Shown piece after piece: positions 54,862 through 62,859 of a stretch of DNA of 64,000 nt. The first letter of the stretch is position 1, and every line of letters starts with the position of its first letter. The stretch comes from Clostridia bacterium (GTDB lineage Bacteria > Bacillota > Clostridia > TANB77 > CAG-508): assembly GCA_017429505.1 (NCBI GenBank), contig JAFROW010000005.1:1-64000 (forward strand), written 5' to 3'. A program made the translations under genes and the position numbers. The notes beneath the pieces are model-generated. The model had not been told where the DNA came from and ran no database searches. It saw only the letters and a list, made by a program, of their open reading frames with translations.

Positions 54862-55476
54862 CTACTCTATAATAATTTTGTCTTCATCAATATATGCATA
54901 AGCCAGTTTTCGAAGTGGCTCTTCTTCTCTGTTAAACTCTTTAACTATATTTGCTATTCTCATTTGAACTGTATCTAATCTTCCTGCAGCTATAATGGCT
55001 TGTTTATTACCTTTAGCTCCTGCATGTGCAAGTCCTCTTAAAGCTCCTAAAACTACAATATTATCCGAAGCAATAACTTCTGCACCCGAATTCACATCTC
55101 CAAGTATAACAATACTTCTTTCTTCTTCTAATCTTTGACCTGACCTTAATGATCCTCTATGAAATTTTGTTTCAGATGTAGAAATTTCGCTTGTAAATGT
55201 TCTTCTTATATTAGACAACCCCATTTCCCTAGGCATATCAAACTCAACATCTACATTTAATATTTCTTTTATAATTGTTTCAATTTGCTCAATTTCTTTA
55301 TTTTTTAATGTTCTTCCAATTACTTTTATAGGTGTTTTATCATCTTTATATATTTTTTTCAATTGAGTAACTTTCTTTTTTACTTCTTTTTTTATATCTT
55401 CAAATTCTGATCCGTCATTAATTTTTATCACAACACAATTATTTCTTTGAAATACATTCAAACAACTACTTTTCAT
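54862..55476 (-). CDS. minC: Septum site-determining protein MinC
   Basis: This 204-residue division inhibitor has an N-terminal MinC_N domain (about 1-95, including VVIKINDGSEFEDIKKEV) and a C-terminal beta-helical domain whose repeats read RSGQRLEEERSIVILGDV, GAEVIASDNIVVLG and LRGLAHAGAKGN. MinC blocks FtsZ assembly away from midcell and is normally recruited by MinD. It is the last gene of the mre operon, 38 bp after PBP2. The usual minD and minE do not follow: the next genes are on the opposite strand. MinD must be elsewhere, or MinC acts differently here. Confidence 0.92.
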   Translation of the reverse strand: MKSSCLNVFQRNNCVVIKINDGSEFEDIKKEVKKKVTQLKKIYKDDKTPIKVIGRTLKNKEIEQIETIIKEILNVDVEFDMPREMGLSNIRRTFTSEISTSETKFHRGSLRSGQRLEEERSIVILGDVNSGAEVIASDNIVVLGALRGLAHAGAKGNKQAIIAAGRLDTVQMRIANIVKEFNREEEPLRKLAYAYIDEDKIIIE

Positions 55477-55514
55477 TTTATAATTCTCCTCAATTACTAT
55501 TATTTAAAATCTAA

Positions 55515-57605
55515 TTAGTTTATACTCTCCGTATATTTTTCCGCTTTATTATTCTCTTGTATTTCATTTGATTTAATATTCATTCCAAAGTATTCTGCTA
55601 TAATTTCTCTTACGACTTCTGCTGTATAATTACCGTGCCCACCATTTTCTACCATAACAACAACACATATTTCAGGATTATCATAAGGTGCAAAACCTGT
55701 AAACCATGCGTTTACTTTATTTCCAGGTGCTTCAGCCGAACCTGTTTTTCCACCTATTTCTATTTCAAAATCCTTAAATATATTGTATGCTGTACCACCA
55801 TCTTGTGCAACTGATTTCATTCCTTCTAAAACAATTTTTATATTATCTTTTGAAATCTTTAAATCTTTTGAATCATCTTTTGGTAGATTTAGTTTTTCTT
55901 TAACATATTTTTTTACTTGACTTTTACTTTCTTCTGTTCCATCTGAATTTAATATATTCTTCACCAATGTAGGATTAATTTGTTTTCCACCATTTGCTAC
56001 TATCGCTGTATATTTGGCAATTTGTAAAGGAGAAAACGTACTTTGCTGTCCTATTGCTGCTTGCAAAGTTCTTCCTCCTGACCAATTTTTAATTGTCTTT
56101 TTAGAAGCCATTATTCCAGATGTTTCGCTTGGAAGTTCTATTCCTGTTTTGTTTCCTAATCCAAAATATTTAGCATATTTTTCTAAATCATCTATTCCCA
56201 TTCTATATGATGTTTCAAAAAAGAAATAATTACATGATTTTTGAATAGCCTGTTTTACATTAACAAATCCATGACCATGATGAGATTGATTATATATCCA
56301 ACATCTTGGTTGATAATCTTTATACCTTGTATAAATACCTGTATCATTTATTTTTTCTGTTTTTGAAATAGCACCTGTCTCAAGTCCTGCTATTGCTGTT
56401 GCCATTTTAAAAACAGATCCAGGTTCATAAGCTCCAGATACAGCTTTATTAAATAATGAATTTTGGTCTTTTATCTTTTTATAATCTTGTGCGCTTATTC
56501 CTCCTACCCATGCATTCGGATTATAATCAGGATAACTTGCCATTGCTCTAACCTCTCCTGTTTTTACATCTAAAACAACAACACTTCCTCCTTCAGCATT
56601 ATATTTTTTACCAAATCCACCTTTTTTAATTTTATTAATATTATTCTTTAATGCATCTTCTGCAATTTTTTGAAGTTTCGCATCTATTGTAAGTACTACT
56701 GTAGACCCCTGTATAGCATCTTTTGTCACAGTACTTCCTGTAACAGTTCCATCTACAGACATTTCTATTTCTTCTTTTCCATCCTTACCTCTTAAGTAGC
56801 TTTCAAACATATTTTCAATTCCAGTCTTGCCAACATAGTCATCATTTTTATATGGATTATCACTTTCTTTGCTAGCATTATATTCATCTTGTCCTATTCT
56901 TCCTATATAGCCTAAAATATGAGAAGCAAGATTATCATATCCGTATATTCTTTCAGAATCTGTAGATATTGTTATTCCTGGGTAATCTGTATTTTTTTCA
57001 CTTATTTGTGCAACTACTTCTCTTGATACATTTTTTGCAATTAATAAAGATTTTGTACTGCTATATCCTTTTGTTGTAATTTCGTATCTTATTGCTATTA
57101 TTTTTTTTATATCATTCCAATCTTCATTTGTAATTTTATATTTTTTTACAAAGTAATCTATAACATCTTGTTCTTTTGAATTTTCATTTAATTTAAAGTT
57201 TTTTAGCCATTTTTTTAGCTCATCGCTTTTTAACGTAAATTTTTTATCCTTATTTATTGGAAAATTATCTGGATATTCTGCTTTATTCTTTGTCAATAGT
57301 TTTGTTATATTTAGTATACATCTATTTAATGTTTCATCATCTGATTTTGTTTTGTATAATGATAAATTAAAAGTTGTTTTTGTGGTAGCTAGTACATTTC
57401 CTGTTCTATCTAAAATATCTCCTCTTGTTGCTTCTAGAGTACTTTCTCTTGATAATCTTGTGTTTGATGTTTCTCTATATTCAGCTCCATGAACTATTTG
57501 TAAGTTAAACAATCTTACAAGTAAAATAATACCTACAACATAAACTATTACTGTTAAAACATTAAATCTTAAATTTACATTTTCTTTTTTGATTCGTTTT
57601 TTCAA
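55515..57605 (-). CDS. mrdA: Penicillin-binding protein 2 (peptidoglycan transpeptidase)
   Basis: The 696-residue class B PBP has one N-terminal membrane helix (about 14-36), a dimerisation/pedestal domain (about 50-300) and a transpeptidase domain with the catalytic SVFK tetrad (in AYEPGSVFKMATA), SCN (in QKSCNYFF) and KTGS (in GGKTGSAEAPG). It builds side-wall peptidoglycan with the elongasome encoded upstream (MreB, MreC, MreD). The start codon is TTG at 57605, preceded by GAGGTG. It lies between mreD and minC, the common clostridial order. Confidence 0.93.
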   Translation of the reverse strand: MKKRIKKENVNLRFNVLTVIVYVVGIILLVRLFNLQIVHGAEYRETSNTRLSRESTLEATRGDILDRTGNVLATTKTTFNLSLYKTKSDDETLNRCILNITKLLTKNKAEYPDNFPINKDKKFTLKSDELKKWLKNFKLNENSKEQDVIDYFVKKYKITNEDWNDIKKIIAIRYEITTKGYSSTKSLLIAKNVSREVVAQISEKNTDYPGITISTDSERIYGYDNLASHILGYIGRIGQDEYNASKESDNPYKNDDYVGKTGIENMFESYLRGKDGKEEIEMSVDGTVTGSTVTKDAIQGSTVVLTIDAKLQKIAEDALKNNINKIKKGGFGKKYNAEGGSVVVLDVKTGEVRAMASYPDYNPNAWVGGISAQDYKKIKDQNSLFNKAVSGAYEPGSVFKMATAIAGLETGAISKTEKINDTGIYTRYKDYQPRCWIYNQSHHGHGFVNVKQAIQKSCNYFFFETSYRMGIDDLEKYAKYFGLGNKTGIELPSETSGIMASKKTIKNWSGGRTLQAAIGQQSTFSPLQIAKYTAIVANGGKQINPTLVKNILNSDGTEESKSQVKKYVKEKLNLPKDDSKDLKISKDNIKIVLEGMKSVAQDGGTAYNIFKDFEIEIGGKTGSAEAPGNKVNAWFTGFAPYDNPEICVVVMVENGGHGNYTAEVVREIIAEYFGMNIKSNEIQENNKAEKYTESIN

Positions 57606-57675
57606 TCTTTTATTTCACCTCAATCTTTAACATTTTGCTAATAGAATTCACATGTATTTCAGCTATTTTTTAGTT

Positions 57676-58209
57676 TTAAAAATATCTAGTCAAAATTTTA
57701 TTTCCCTTATACTCATTTTCTACTTTATTTCCTAAATTACGCATTATAGGATACAAAATAATTGTAAGAATTGCATTATAGATACACTCTATTAAAAGTA
57801 TCTCTATAAAAGGTAAAAAATCTATAAACACTCTGTTTATTATGTACAAAATCAAACATTTTCCAAGTTCAAAAACAAAAGTCGCAATAACCACCATTAT
57901 AATTAAAGTTATTCTATTTTCTTTTGAAAAGTTTTTATCAAATGCTGTTCCAATTACTCCGACAACACCAAGCATAATTGCTGTAATTCCAATCTTTTTA
58001 GAAATAAATAAATCTATCAATAATCCAAAAATTATTCCATAAGTTACTCCCATATATTTATTTGAGTATAATCCTATGAATAGCACTAAAATTACAAACA
58101 AATTTGGCATTACTCCAGCTATTTTAAACCATGTAAAAAGATTTGATTGCAAAAAATATAAAACCAAAAATGTTATTACTAAAATAATATTTATTATAAT
58201 TTTTTTCAC
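57676..58209 (-). CDS. mreD: Rod shape-determining protein MreD
   Basis: A 177-residue protein that is almost entirely hydrophobic, with about five transmembrane helices. Motifs include an N-terminal LQSNLFTWFKIAGVMPNLF, which matches the MreD family pattern Q-x-x-x-x-P-N, and GLLIDLF at about 65. It is a membrane component of the elongasome, located between MreC and PBP2. Gaps of 57 and 70 bp on either side support one operon. Confidence 0.9.
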   Translation of the reverse strand: MKKIIINIILVITFLVLYFLQSNLFTWFKIAGVMPNLFVILVLFIGLYSNKYMGVTYGIIFGLLIDLFISKKIGITAIMLGVVGVIGTAFDKNFSKENRITLIIMVVIATFVFELGKCLILYIINRVFIDFLPFIEILLIECIYNAILTIILYPIMRNLGNKVENEYKGNKILTRYF

Positions 58210-58266
58210 AATTCAAACCTCCTCGTTTAATACTATTAAATATATATGCGCACAAAAAATATTTTA

Positions 58267-59085
58267 CTAGTTATTTGTAATTACTAAAACTGTTTCCAAC
58301 TTTTTAAAATCTACTGCAACAGAAACTAATGCATATCTATTAGTTAAATCTGTAGTATTTTCTACCTTCTCTACTGTTCCAATATAAATACCTTTTTGAT
58401 AAATACCACCTAGTCCTGAAGTTTCAATTGTATCTCCTTGTGAAACTGTTGCATCCATTGGTATATACATTGCTTTTAAATTTTTTTCATTGTTTAAAAT
58501 ACCTTTACAAACAATACTATCTCTAGATGTACTAATAAGAGAACTCGTAGAACTTGAGCTATCTATTATAGTTTGTACTTTTGATGTTGAATCTGTTACT
58601 GAAATAATATGTCCAACCAATCCTTCTGCTGCAATAACAGTCATTCCTTCTCTGATCCCATCTTTAGCTCCTATATTAATAACTATATTTTTTGAATAGT
58701 TACTTATATCTCTATTTATTACATCTGCTGGAATAGCAGCATAATCACTATATTTTTCTTTTAAATTAAGATATTGTTTTAAGCTTTCATTTTGAGCTTT
58801 AATACTTTCTAATTCTCTTAATTTTTCTTCTAATTCTGTATTTTTCTTTTGTAAATTTTCATTTTCTTGCTTTAGGTTGTTCACATTAGCAAAAAAAATC
58901 GAATTACCATTCACTTTGTTTTTTAAATACGTTAAGCCATTTTGCAATGGCATAACAATTTTATTTGCTATATTCTCAAAATAAGATAATTTACTATTTT
59001 GAATATTTGTTAACGTAAATAGTATAATTAAAACAATTATAGCTATTATAACTCCTACTATTCCATATTTCTTTTTATTATACAT
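58267..59085 (-). CDS. mreC: Rod shape-determining protein MreC
   Basis: The start is ATG 59085, six bases after AAAGGA; a TTG at 59100 overlaps that site and is rejected. The 272-residue product has one N-terminal transmembrane helix (about 9-28), a coiled coil (about 65-105, LKQENENLQKKNTELEEKL) and a beta-rich extracytoplasmic domain containing VINRDISNYSKNIVINIGAKDGIREGM and GLVGHI, typical for MreC. MreC bridges cytoplasmic MreB and the wall synthases outside the membrane. Confidence 0.92.
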   Translation of the reverse strand: MYNKKKYGIVGVIIAIIVLIILFTLTNIQNSKLSYFENIANKIVMPLQNGLTYLKNKVNGNSIFFANVNNLKQENENLQKKNTELEEKLRELESIKAQNESLKQYLNLKEKYSDYAAIPADVINRDISNYSKNIVINIGAKDGIREGMTVIAAEGLVGHIISVTDSTSKVQTIIDSSSSTSSLISTSRDSIVCKGILNNEKNLKAMYIPMDATVSQGDTIETSGLGGIYQKGIYIGTVEKVENTTDLTNRYALVSVAVDFKKLETVLVITNN

Positions 59086-59135
59086 TTTAAATCCTTTCAA
59101 ATTTTTTTCTTATAGTTAATATGAATACTTTTACC

Positions 59136-60170
59136 TTATCCTCTTCTTTTTCGATTATTTATTAATACTGGTTTTAGTCTTTCAAGTTCTTCTAAAACTT
59201 TTCCAGTTCCCCTTACAACACATTCTAATGGTTCATCAGCAATATATACTGGCATATTTGTTTCTTCGCTTAATAGTTTATCTAGATTTTTAAGTAAAGC
59301 TCCTCCACCTGTTAAAACAATTCCTTTTTCTACCAAATCTGCTGCTAGTTCTGGAGGTGTTTTTTCAAGAGTTAATTTAACTGTTTCTACAATTTTTGAA
59401 ACTGATTCTTTTATAGCCTCCATAATCTGAGTAGATGTAATTGTTATATTTCTTGGAAGTCCAGTGTTTAAATCTCTTCCTCTTATTTCCATACTTTCTT
59501 GTGTCATAAGAGGAGACGCGCATCCAAGTTCCATCTTTATTTCTTCTGCAGTAGTATATCCTATTGAAAGACTATGTTCTTTTTTTATATAATTAATAAT
59601 ATCTTCATCAAATTCATCACCTGCAATCCTTAAAGAATTGCTAACAACAATTCCTCCTAAAGAAATAACCGCGACTTCTGTAGTTCCTGCTCCTAAATCT
59701 ACAATCATGTTTCCACTTGGTTCTTCTACGTGTAACCCTGCTCCAATTGCAGCTGCCATTGGCTCTTCTACTAGATATACTTCTCTTGCTCCTGCAAAAA
59801 TTGTAGATTCTTCCACAGCTCTTTCTTCTACTTCTGTTATTCCATATGGAACACCTACAACAGCCCTTGGTCTTCTTGAATTATATTTTTGATTCACTTT
59901 TTTTAATATATTTTTTAATAAAAGTCTTGTAGCTGTATAATCTGCAATAACTCCGTCATTCATAGGTCTAACAGCTTTTATAGTTTCTGGAGTTCTTCCA
60001 ATCATTTCTTTTGCTTCAAATCCTGTAGCTAAAATTTTGCCTGTTTTTAGATCTGTAGCAACAACCGCAGGTTCTTTCAGTACTACTCCTTTGCCTTTTA
60101 TAGTAACTAAAATATTTGACGTTCCTAAATCGATTCCCACATCTTTTGAATTTAAATTAAATAAACCCAT
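59136..60170 (-). CDS. mreB: Rod shape-determining protein MreB
   Basis: The 344-residue actin homologue shows phosphate-1 DVGIDLGTSNILV, VGVPYGITEVEERAV, phosphate-2 IVDLGAGTTEVAVIS and the adenosine motif GIVLTGGGALL. Full family length is present. MreB polymerises at the membrane and positions elongasome complexes; with mreC, mreD and PBP2 it supports a rod-shaped cell. Start: ATG with GGAAAGGAT upstream. Confidence 0.96.
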   Translation of the reverse strand: MGLFNLNSKDVGIDLGTSNILVTIKGKGVVLKEPAVVATDLKTGKILATGFEAKEMIGRTPETIKAVRPMNDGVIADYTATRLLLKNILKKVNQKYNSRRPRAVVGVPYGITEVEERAVEESTIFAGAREVYLVEEPMAAAIGAGLHVEEPSGNMIVDLGAGTTEVAVISLGGIVVSNSLRIAGDEFDEDIINYIKKEHSLSIGYTTAEEIKMELGCASPLMTQESMEIRGRDLNTGLPRNITITSTQIMEAIKESVSKIVETVKLTLEKTPPELAADLVEKGIVLTGGGALLKNLDKLLSEETNMPVYIADEPLECVVRGTGKVLEELERLKPVLINNRKRRG

Positions 60171-60229
60171 TTTTACAATTCAATCCTTTCCAAATCTCTA
60201 CTAACATTATACCCTCAATAATTTTATTT

Positions 60230-60907
60230 TTAACGTAATATACTTTTATATTTCATATTTCCAATAACAATATGATCTAACAATTCTATTTTTAAAATTT
60301 CTGCTGCTTCTTTTAGTTTATTTGTAACCATAAAATCTGCATTTGATGGAGTTGGATCTCCACTTGGATGATTATGAACCAATATTATCTTTGGAGCATT
60401 TATTTTTATGGTTTCTGAAAGTATATATCTAATATTTAAATTCGAAAAATTTCCTGAGCCTATAGCTACATCTAGTATTTTTATAACTATATTTTTGTTA
60501 TTTAAAAATAATACTTTAGCTATTTCTCTTTTTTCAAATCTTAAATCATTCATTAGTAGTCTTGCAACGTCATTTGGACTTTTTATCTGAACTTTTTTGT
60601 AATTGCTTGGTTTACCCATTCTTGTAGCTAATTCGCATATTGCTTTTATTTGTATAGCCTTAACTCTTCCAATTCCTTTTAAATTCATCAGTTCTTCTAA
60701 ACTAATGTCTCTTAAAAAATTCAAGTCTCCTCTATCTTCATTTGTATTTAAATTTAGAATTTCGTTTGCTATCTCTACAGATGTTTTCTCTTTTGTTCCA
60801 TTTTTAATTATTATTGCCAATAATTCAGCATTTGACAATGATTTTTCTCCATATAATTCTAATTTTTCATATGGTCTTTCTATTTCAGGTAATTCTTTTA
60901 TTTTCAA
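60230..60907 (-). CDS. radC: RadC family protein (JAB/MPN domain)
   Basis: The 225-residue product has an N-terminal helix-hairpin-helix part (LMNLKGIGRVKAIQIKAICELA) and a JAMM metalloprotease-like domain with VHNHPSGDPTPSNAD and the upstream glutamate region. The name reflects an old link to DNA repair that is not supported; the biochemical role is uncertain. The start codon is TTG at 60907, seven bases after AAAGGA. It sits upstream of mreB as in many Firmicutes, but the maf gene often found next to it is absent. Confidence 0.92.
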   Translation of the reverse strand: MKIKELPEIERPYEKLELYGEKSLSNAELLAIIIKNGTKEKTSVEIANEILNLNTNEDRGDLNFLRDISLEELMNLKGIGRVKAIQIKAICELATRMGKPSNYKKVQIKSPNDVARLLMNDLRFEKREIAKVLFLNNKNIVIKILDVAIGSGNFSNLNIRYILSETIKINAPKIILVHNHPSGDPTPSNADFMVTNKLKEAAEILKIELLDHIVIGNMKYKSILR

Positions 60908-61014
60908 GTCTACATCCTTTCTGCCCCTATACCCCTTTTTATAACTCTACAAATTCTATAATTTGTTATTATTTATTAACAGTCATTATATAATTTAACT
61001 ATTAATGTATTCAT

Positions 61015-61272
61015 CTATACTTTTCTATATACTACTAGCGAAATTATTACACCAATTATACTTGCTATATTAATTCTTATAGTTAGACCTAATGTCAATG
61101 TTATTACATTTAAATCTAAAATTATAGGATCTCTAAGACCAAATTCTTCCCCATAAGCAAGCCAACCTAGTCCATTAATTCCTGATGCAAAATTTCCTAT
61201 TAGTCCACCAATTACTAATCCTGCTAAAATAAATAATATTGAAACAATTCTTCCTCTATCTTTTACTGCCAT
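61015..61272 (-). CDS. DUF4321 family small membrane protein
   Basis: The 85-residue product has two hydrophobic segments: one N-terminal (IVSILFILAGLVIGGLIGNFA) and one C-terminal (ITLTLGLTIRINIASIIGVIISLVVY). This matches the small DUF4321 proteins that commonly head the radC-mre cluster in Clostridia. Function unknown. ATG 61272 is taken as the start; GTG 61281 is an alternative very close to the ribosome-binding site. Confidence 0.8.
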   Translation of the reverse strand: MAVKDRGRIVSILFILAGLVIGGLIGNFASGINGLGWLAYGEEFGLRDPIILDLNVITLTLGLTIRINIASIIGVIISLVVYRKV

Positions 61273-61335
61273 TTTTCTCACGTTCCTCTCTTCAAAAATT
61301 ATTAAATTCGTATACCCGTAAATTTATCTTTTCAT

Positions 61336-61364
61336 ATTATATATTGAAATTTAATTTTTTTCAA
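61336..61364 (-). promoter_or_regulatory. Promoter of the DUF4321-radC-mre operon
   Basis: Minus-strand TTGAAA (61359-61364), a 17-nt spacer and TATAAT (61336-61341). Confidence 0.65.
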
Positions 61365-61422
61365 GTAAATTGTAGATTTTTTTTATTTTTTATGTTATAT
61401 TTTTATTACCAAAAATTGTGTC

Positions 61423-61451
61423 TTTAAATATAATGATAATAGTAGTATAAT
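61423..61451 (+). promoter_or_regulatory. Promoter of mecA
   Basis: TTTAAA (61423-61428), a 17-nt spacer and TATAAT (61446-61451), divergent from the mre operon promoter. Confidence 0.5.
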
Positions 61452-61486
61452 ATAATTAGATTAATTAATTTAAATTGGAGGCATTT

Positions 61487-62119
61487 ATGAAAATAGAAAA
61501 ACTTACAGATAATAAAATAAGAATTATATTCAATATAGATGATTTAACGAAAAAAAATATTGATATACATTCTTTAATACAAAACACAGATGGTACACAG
61601 AAATTTTTCAAAAAAATATTAAAACAAGCTCAAAAAGAAGTAAACTTTGATGTGCAGGATTCTAAGCTTTTAATTGAAGCGTTTATTTCTAATGATGGTT
61701 TCTTTATTCTAACATTTACAAAAATAGCAAACGAAATACAAAATAAAAAGGCTTCAATTCCAAAAGTTAAAAGAAAAGATTATGACTTATCATCTAAATA
61801 TGCTATATATCAATTTGATAATTTTAATGAGTTCTGCAATTTTTGTACATATTTAAATAATACAAAACTTGGAAATTTAAAAAAATTCGCAAAAAAAATT
61901 TCGCTTTATGAATATAATTCTAAATATTTTTTAGTTTTTGCAGATATTGACACAGAGTTTAAAAATTCATCTTTAGTTTATGTTTCTATATGTGAATTTG
62001 CAAAACTTGCAAGCAATTCATCTTGTTTTTCTAGTAGATTGTTAGAATATGGAAAACCAATTTATAAAAATAATGCTATACAAAATGGAATAAATTTTGC
62101 GGAGACGAATATACATTAA
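61487..62119 (+). CDS. mecA: Adaptor protein MecA
   Basis: The start is ATG 61487 behind TTGGAGG; the in-frame TTG at 61475 is part of that site. The 210-residue product begins MKIEKLTDNKIRIIF, the MecA N-terminal signature. It continues with FFKKILKQAQKEVNFDVQDSKLLIEAF and a C-terminal domain with YDLSSKYAIYQFDNFNEFCNF and YLVFADIDTEFKN-type strands. MecA delivers substrates to the ClpC/ClpP protease; in B. subtilis its main target is the competence factor ComK. Which substrate it targets here is unknown. Confidence 0.88.
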   Translation: MKIEKLTDNKIRIIFNIDDLTKKNIDIHSLIQNTDGTQKFFKKILKQAQKEVNFDVQDSKLLIEAFISNDGFFILTFTKIANEIQNKKASIPKVKRKDYDLSSKYAIYQFDNFNEFCNFCTYLNNTKLGNLKKFAKKISLYEYNSKYFLVFADIDTEFKNSSLVYVSICEFAKLASNSSCFSSRLLEYGKPIYKNNAIQNGINFAETNIH

Positions 62120-62165
62120 ATAAAATACTATTTAATGGTTTTAGTGTATATTTTCCCTGCATAAC

Positions 62166-62246
62166 GTGATTAATATATAAATTTTTTAGGCACCTCCAAG
62201 TGATACCCACTCGGTTACCTCCTAAAATAATTTATATATTAATCAC
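62166..62246. repeat. Long inverted repeat with two anti-Shine-Dalgarno motifs in its loop
   Basis: The left arm (62166-62190, starting GTGATTAATATATAAATT) pairs with the right arm (62221-62246) over 25 bp, with a single bulge. The loop contains a small AGTG/CACT stem, and ACCTCC occurs twice (62192-62197 and 62217-62222, the second overlapping the right arm). A small RNA, a MITE-like element or a bidirectional terminator of mecA are all possible. Confidence 0.65.
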
Positions 62247-62303
62247 TTGCGCGGGATTTAAGTGAATTTAGTCTAAATAATAACAAAAAATTCTGGCAAG
62301 TAC

Positions 62304-62332
62304 TTGACAAATACTATAATTTCTGTTATATT
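62304..62332 (+). promoter_or_regulatory. Promoter of tRNA-Gly
   Basis: TTGACA (62304-62309), a 17-nt spacer and TATATT (62327-62332), 12 bp before the mature tRNA. Confidence 0.8.
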
Positions 62333-62344
62333 AGTATTTGAGTT

Positions 62345-62420
62345 GCGGGAATAGCTCAGTTGATAGAGCGCTGCCTTGCCAAGGCAGAGGTCGCGGGTTT
62401 GAGCCCCGTTTCCCGCTCCA
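62345..62420 (+). tRNA. tRNA-Gly (anticodon GCC), CCA encoded
   Basis: A complete 76-nt cloverleaf: acceptor stem GCGGGAA/TTCCCGC, anticodon stem CTGCC/GGCAG with loop TTGCCAA, and a TΨC arm with GGGTTTGAGCCC-type sequence. Discriminator T and an encoded CCA end are present. Confidence 0.97.
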
Positions 62421-62504
62421 ATTTTTATTTTAATAATTATTTTCTTGCACTAATCCAAATTCTTTTATATTAAATTATGCAAAATTATGTAATTTATAAA
62501 TTAC

Positions 62505-62578
62505 GGCGACATAGCCAAGTGGTAAGGCACGAGTCTGCAAAACTCTGATCCCCGGTTCAAATCCGGGTGTCGCCTCCA
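62505..62578 (+). tRNA. tRNA-Cys (anticodon GCA), CCA encoded
   Basis: A complete 74-nt cloverleaf: acceptor GGCGACA/TGTCGCC, anticodon stem GAGTC/AACTC-type with loop containing GCA, and TΨC loop GTTCAAATC. The CCA end is encoded. It is probably cotranscribed with tRNA-Gly. Confidence 0.97.
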
Positions 62579-62582
62579 AATA

Positions 62583-62613
62583 AAACTACTACAATTAAGT
62601 AGTAGTTTTTATT
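62583..62613 (+). terminator. Terminator of the tRNA operon
   Basis: AAACTACTAC pairs with GTAGTAGTTT around an AATTAA loop, followed by a T-rich tract. Confidence 0.88.
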
Positions 62614-62618
62614 TTACT

Positions 62619-62702
62619 TTATTTTCTTTTTTTAGTTAAAAATATATTTGATATATTTAAAATTTTTATCACTTCTGTTATTCCATTTTCAAATTCTTCC
62701 AT
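62619..62702 (-). CDS. Possible 27-residue small protein
   Basis: On the minus strand AAAGGAG precedes an ATG at 62702 opening MEEFENGITEVIKILNISNIFLTKKRK and a stop. An acidic start, a hydrophobic middle and a basic tail would suit a small membrane peptide. The frame is too short for coding statistics, so it is listed with low confidence. Confidence 0.25.
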   Translation of the reverse strand: MEEFENGITEVIKILNISNIFLTKKRK

Positions 62703-62764
62703 TTTATCAAATGTCTCCTTTTTTGTTACTTTACAATCACTTTCAAACTATGTCAAGTTTTAGC

Positions 62765-62793
62765 TTGTATTTTTTCAAAAAATAATGTATATT
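62765..62793 (+). promoter_or_regulatory. Possible promoter of the GH30 gene
   Basis: TTGTAT (62765-62770), a 17-nt spacer and TATATT (62788-62793), about 65 bp before the start codon. Weak match. Confidence 0.35.
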
Positions 62794-62859
62794 GTTAAAA
62801 ATAGAGTTTGAAGGAATTATTATATATTTTACTTCAAATAGAGAGGAATAGAATTTTAT

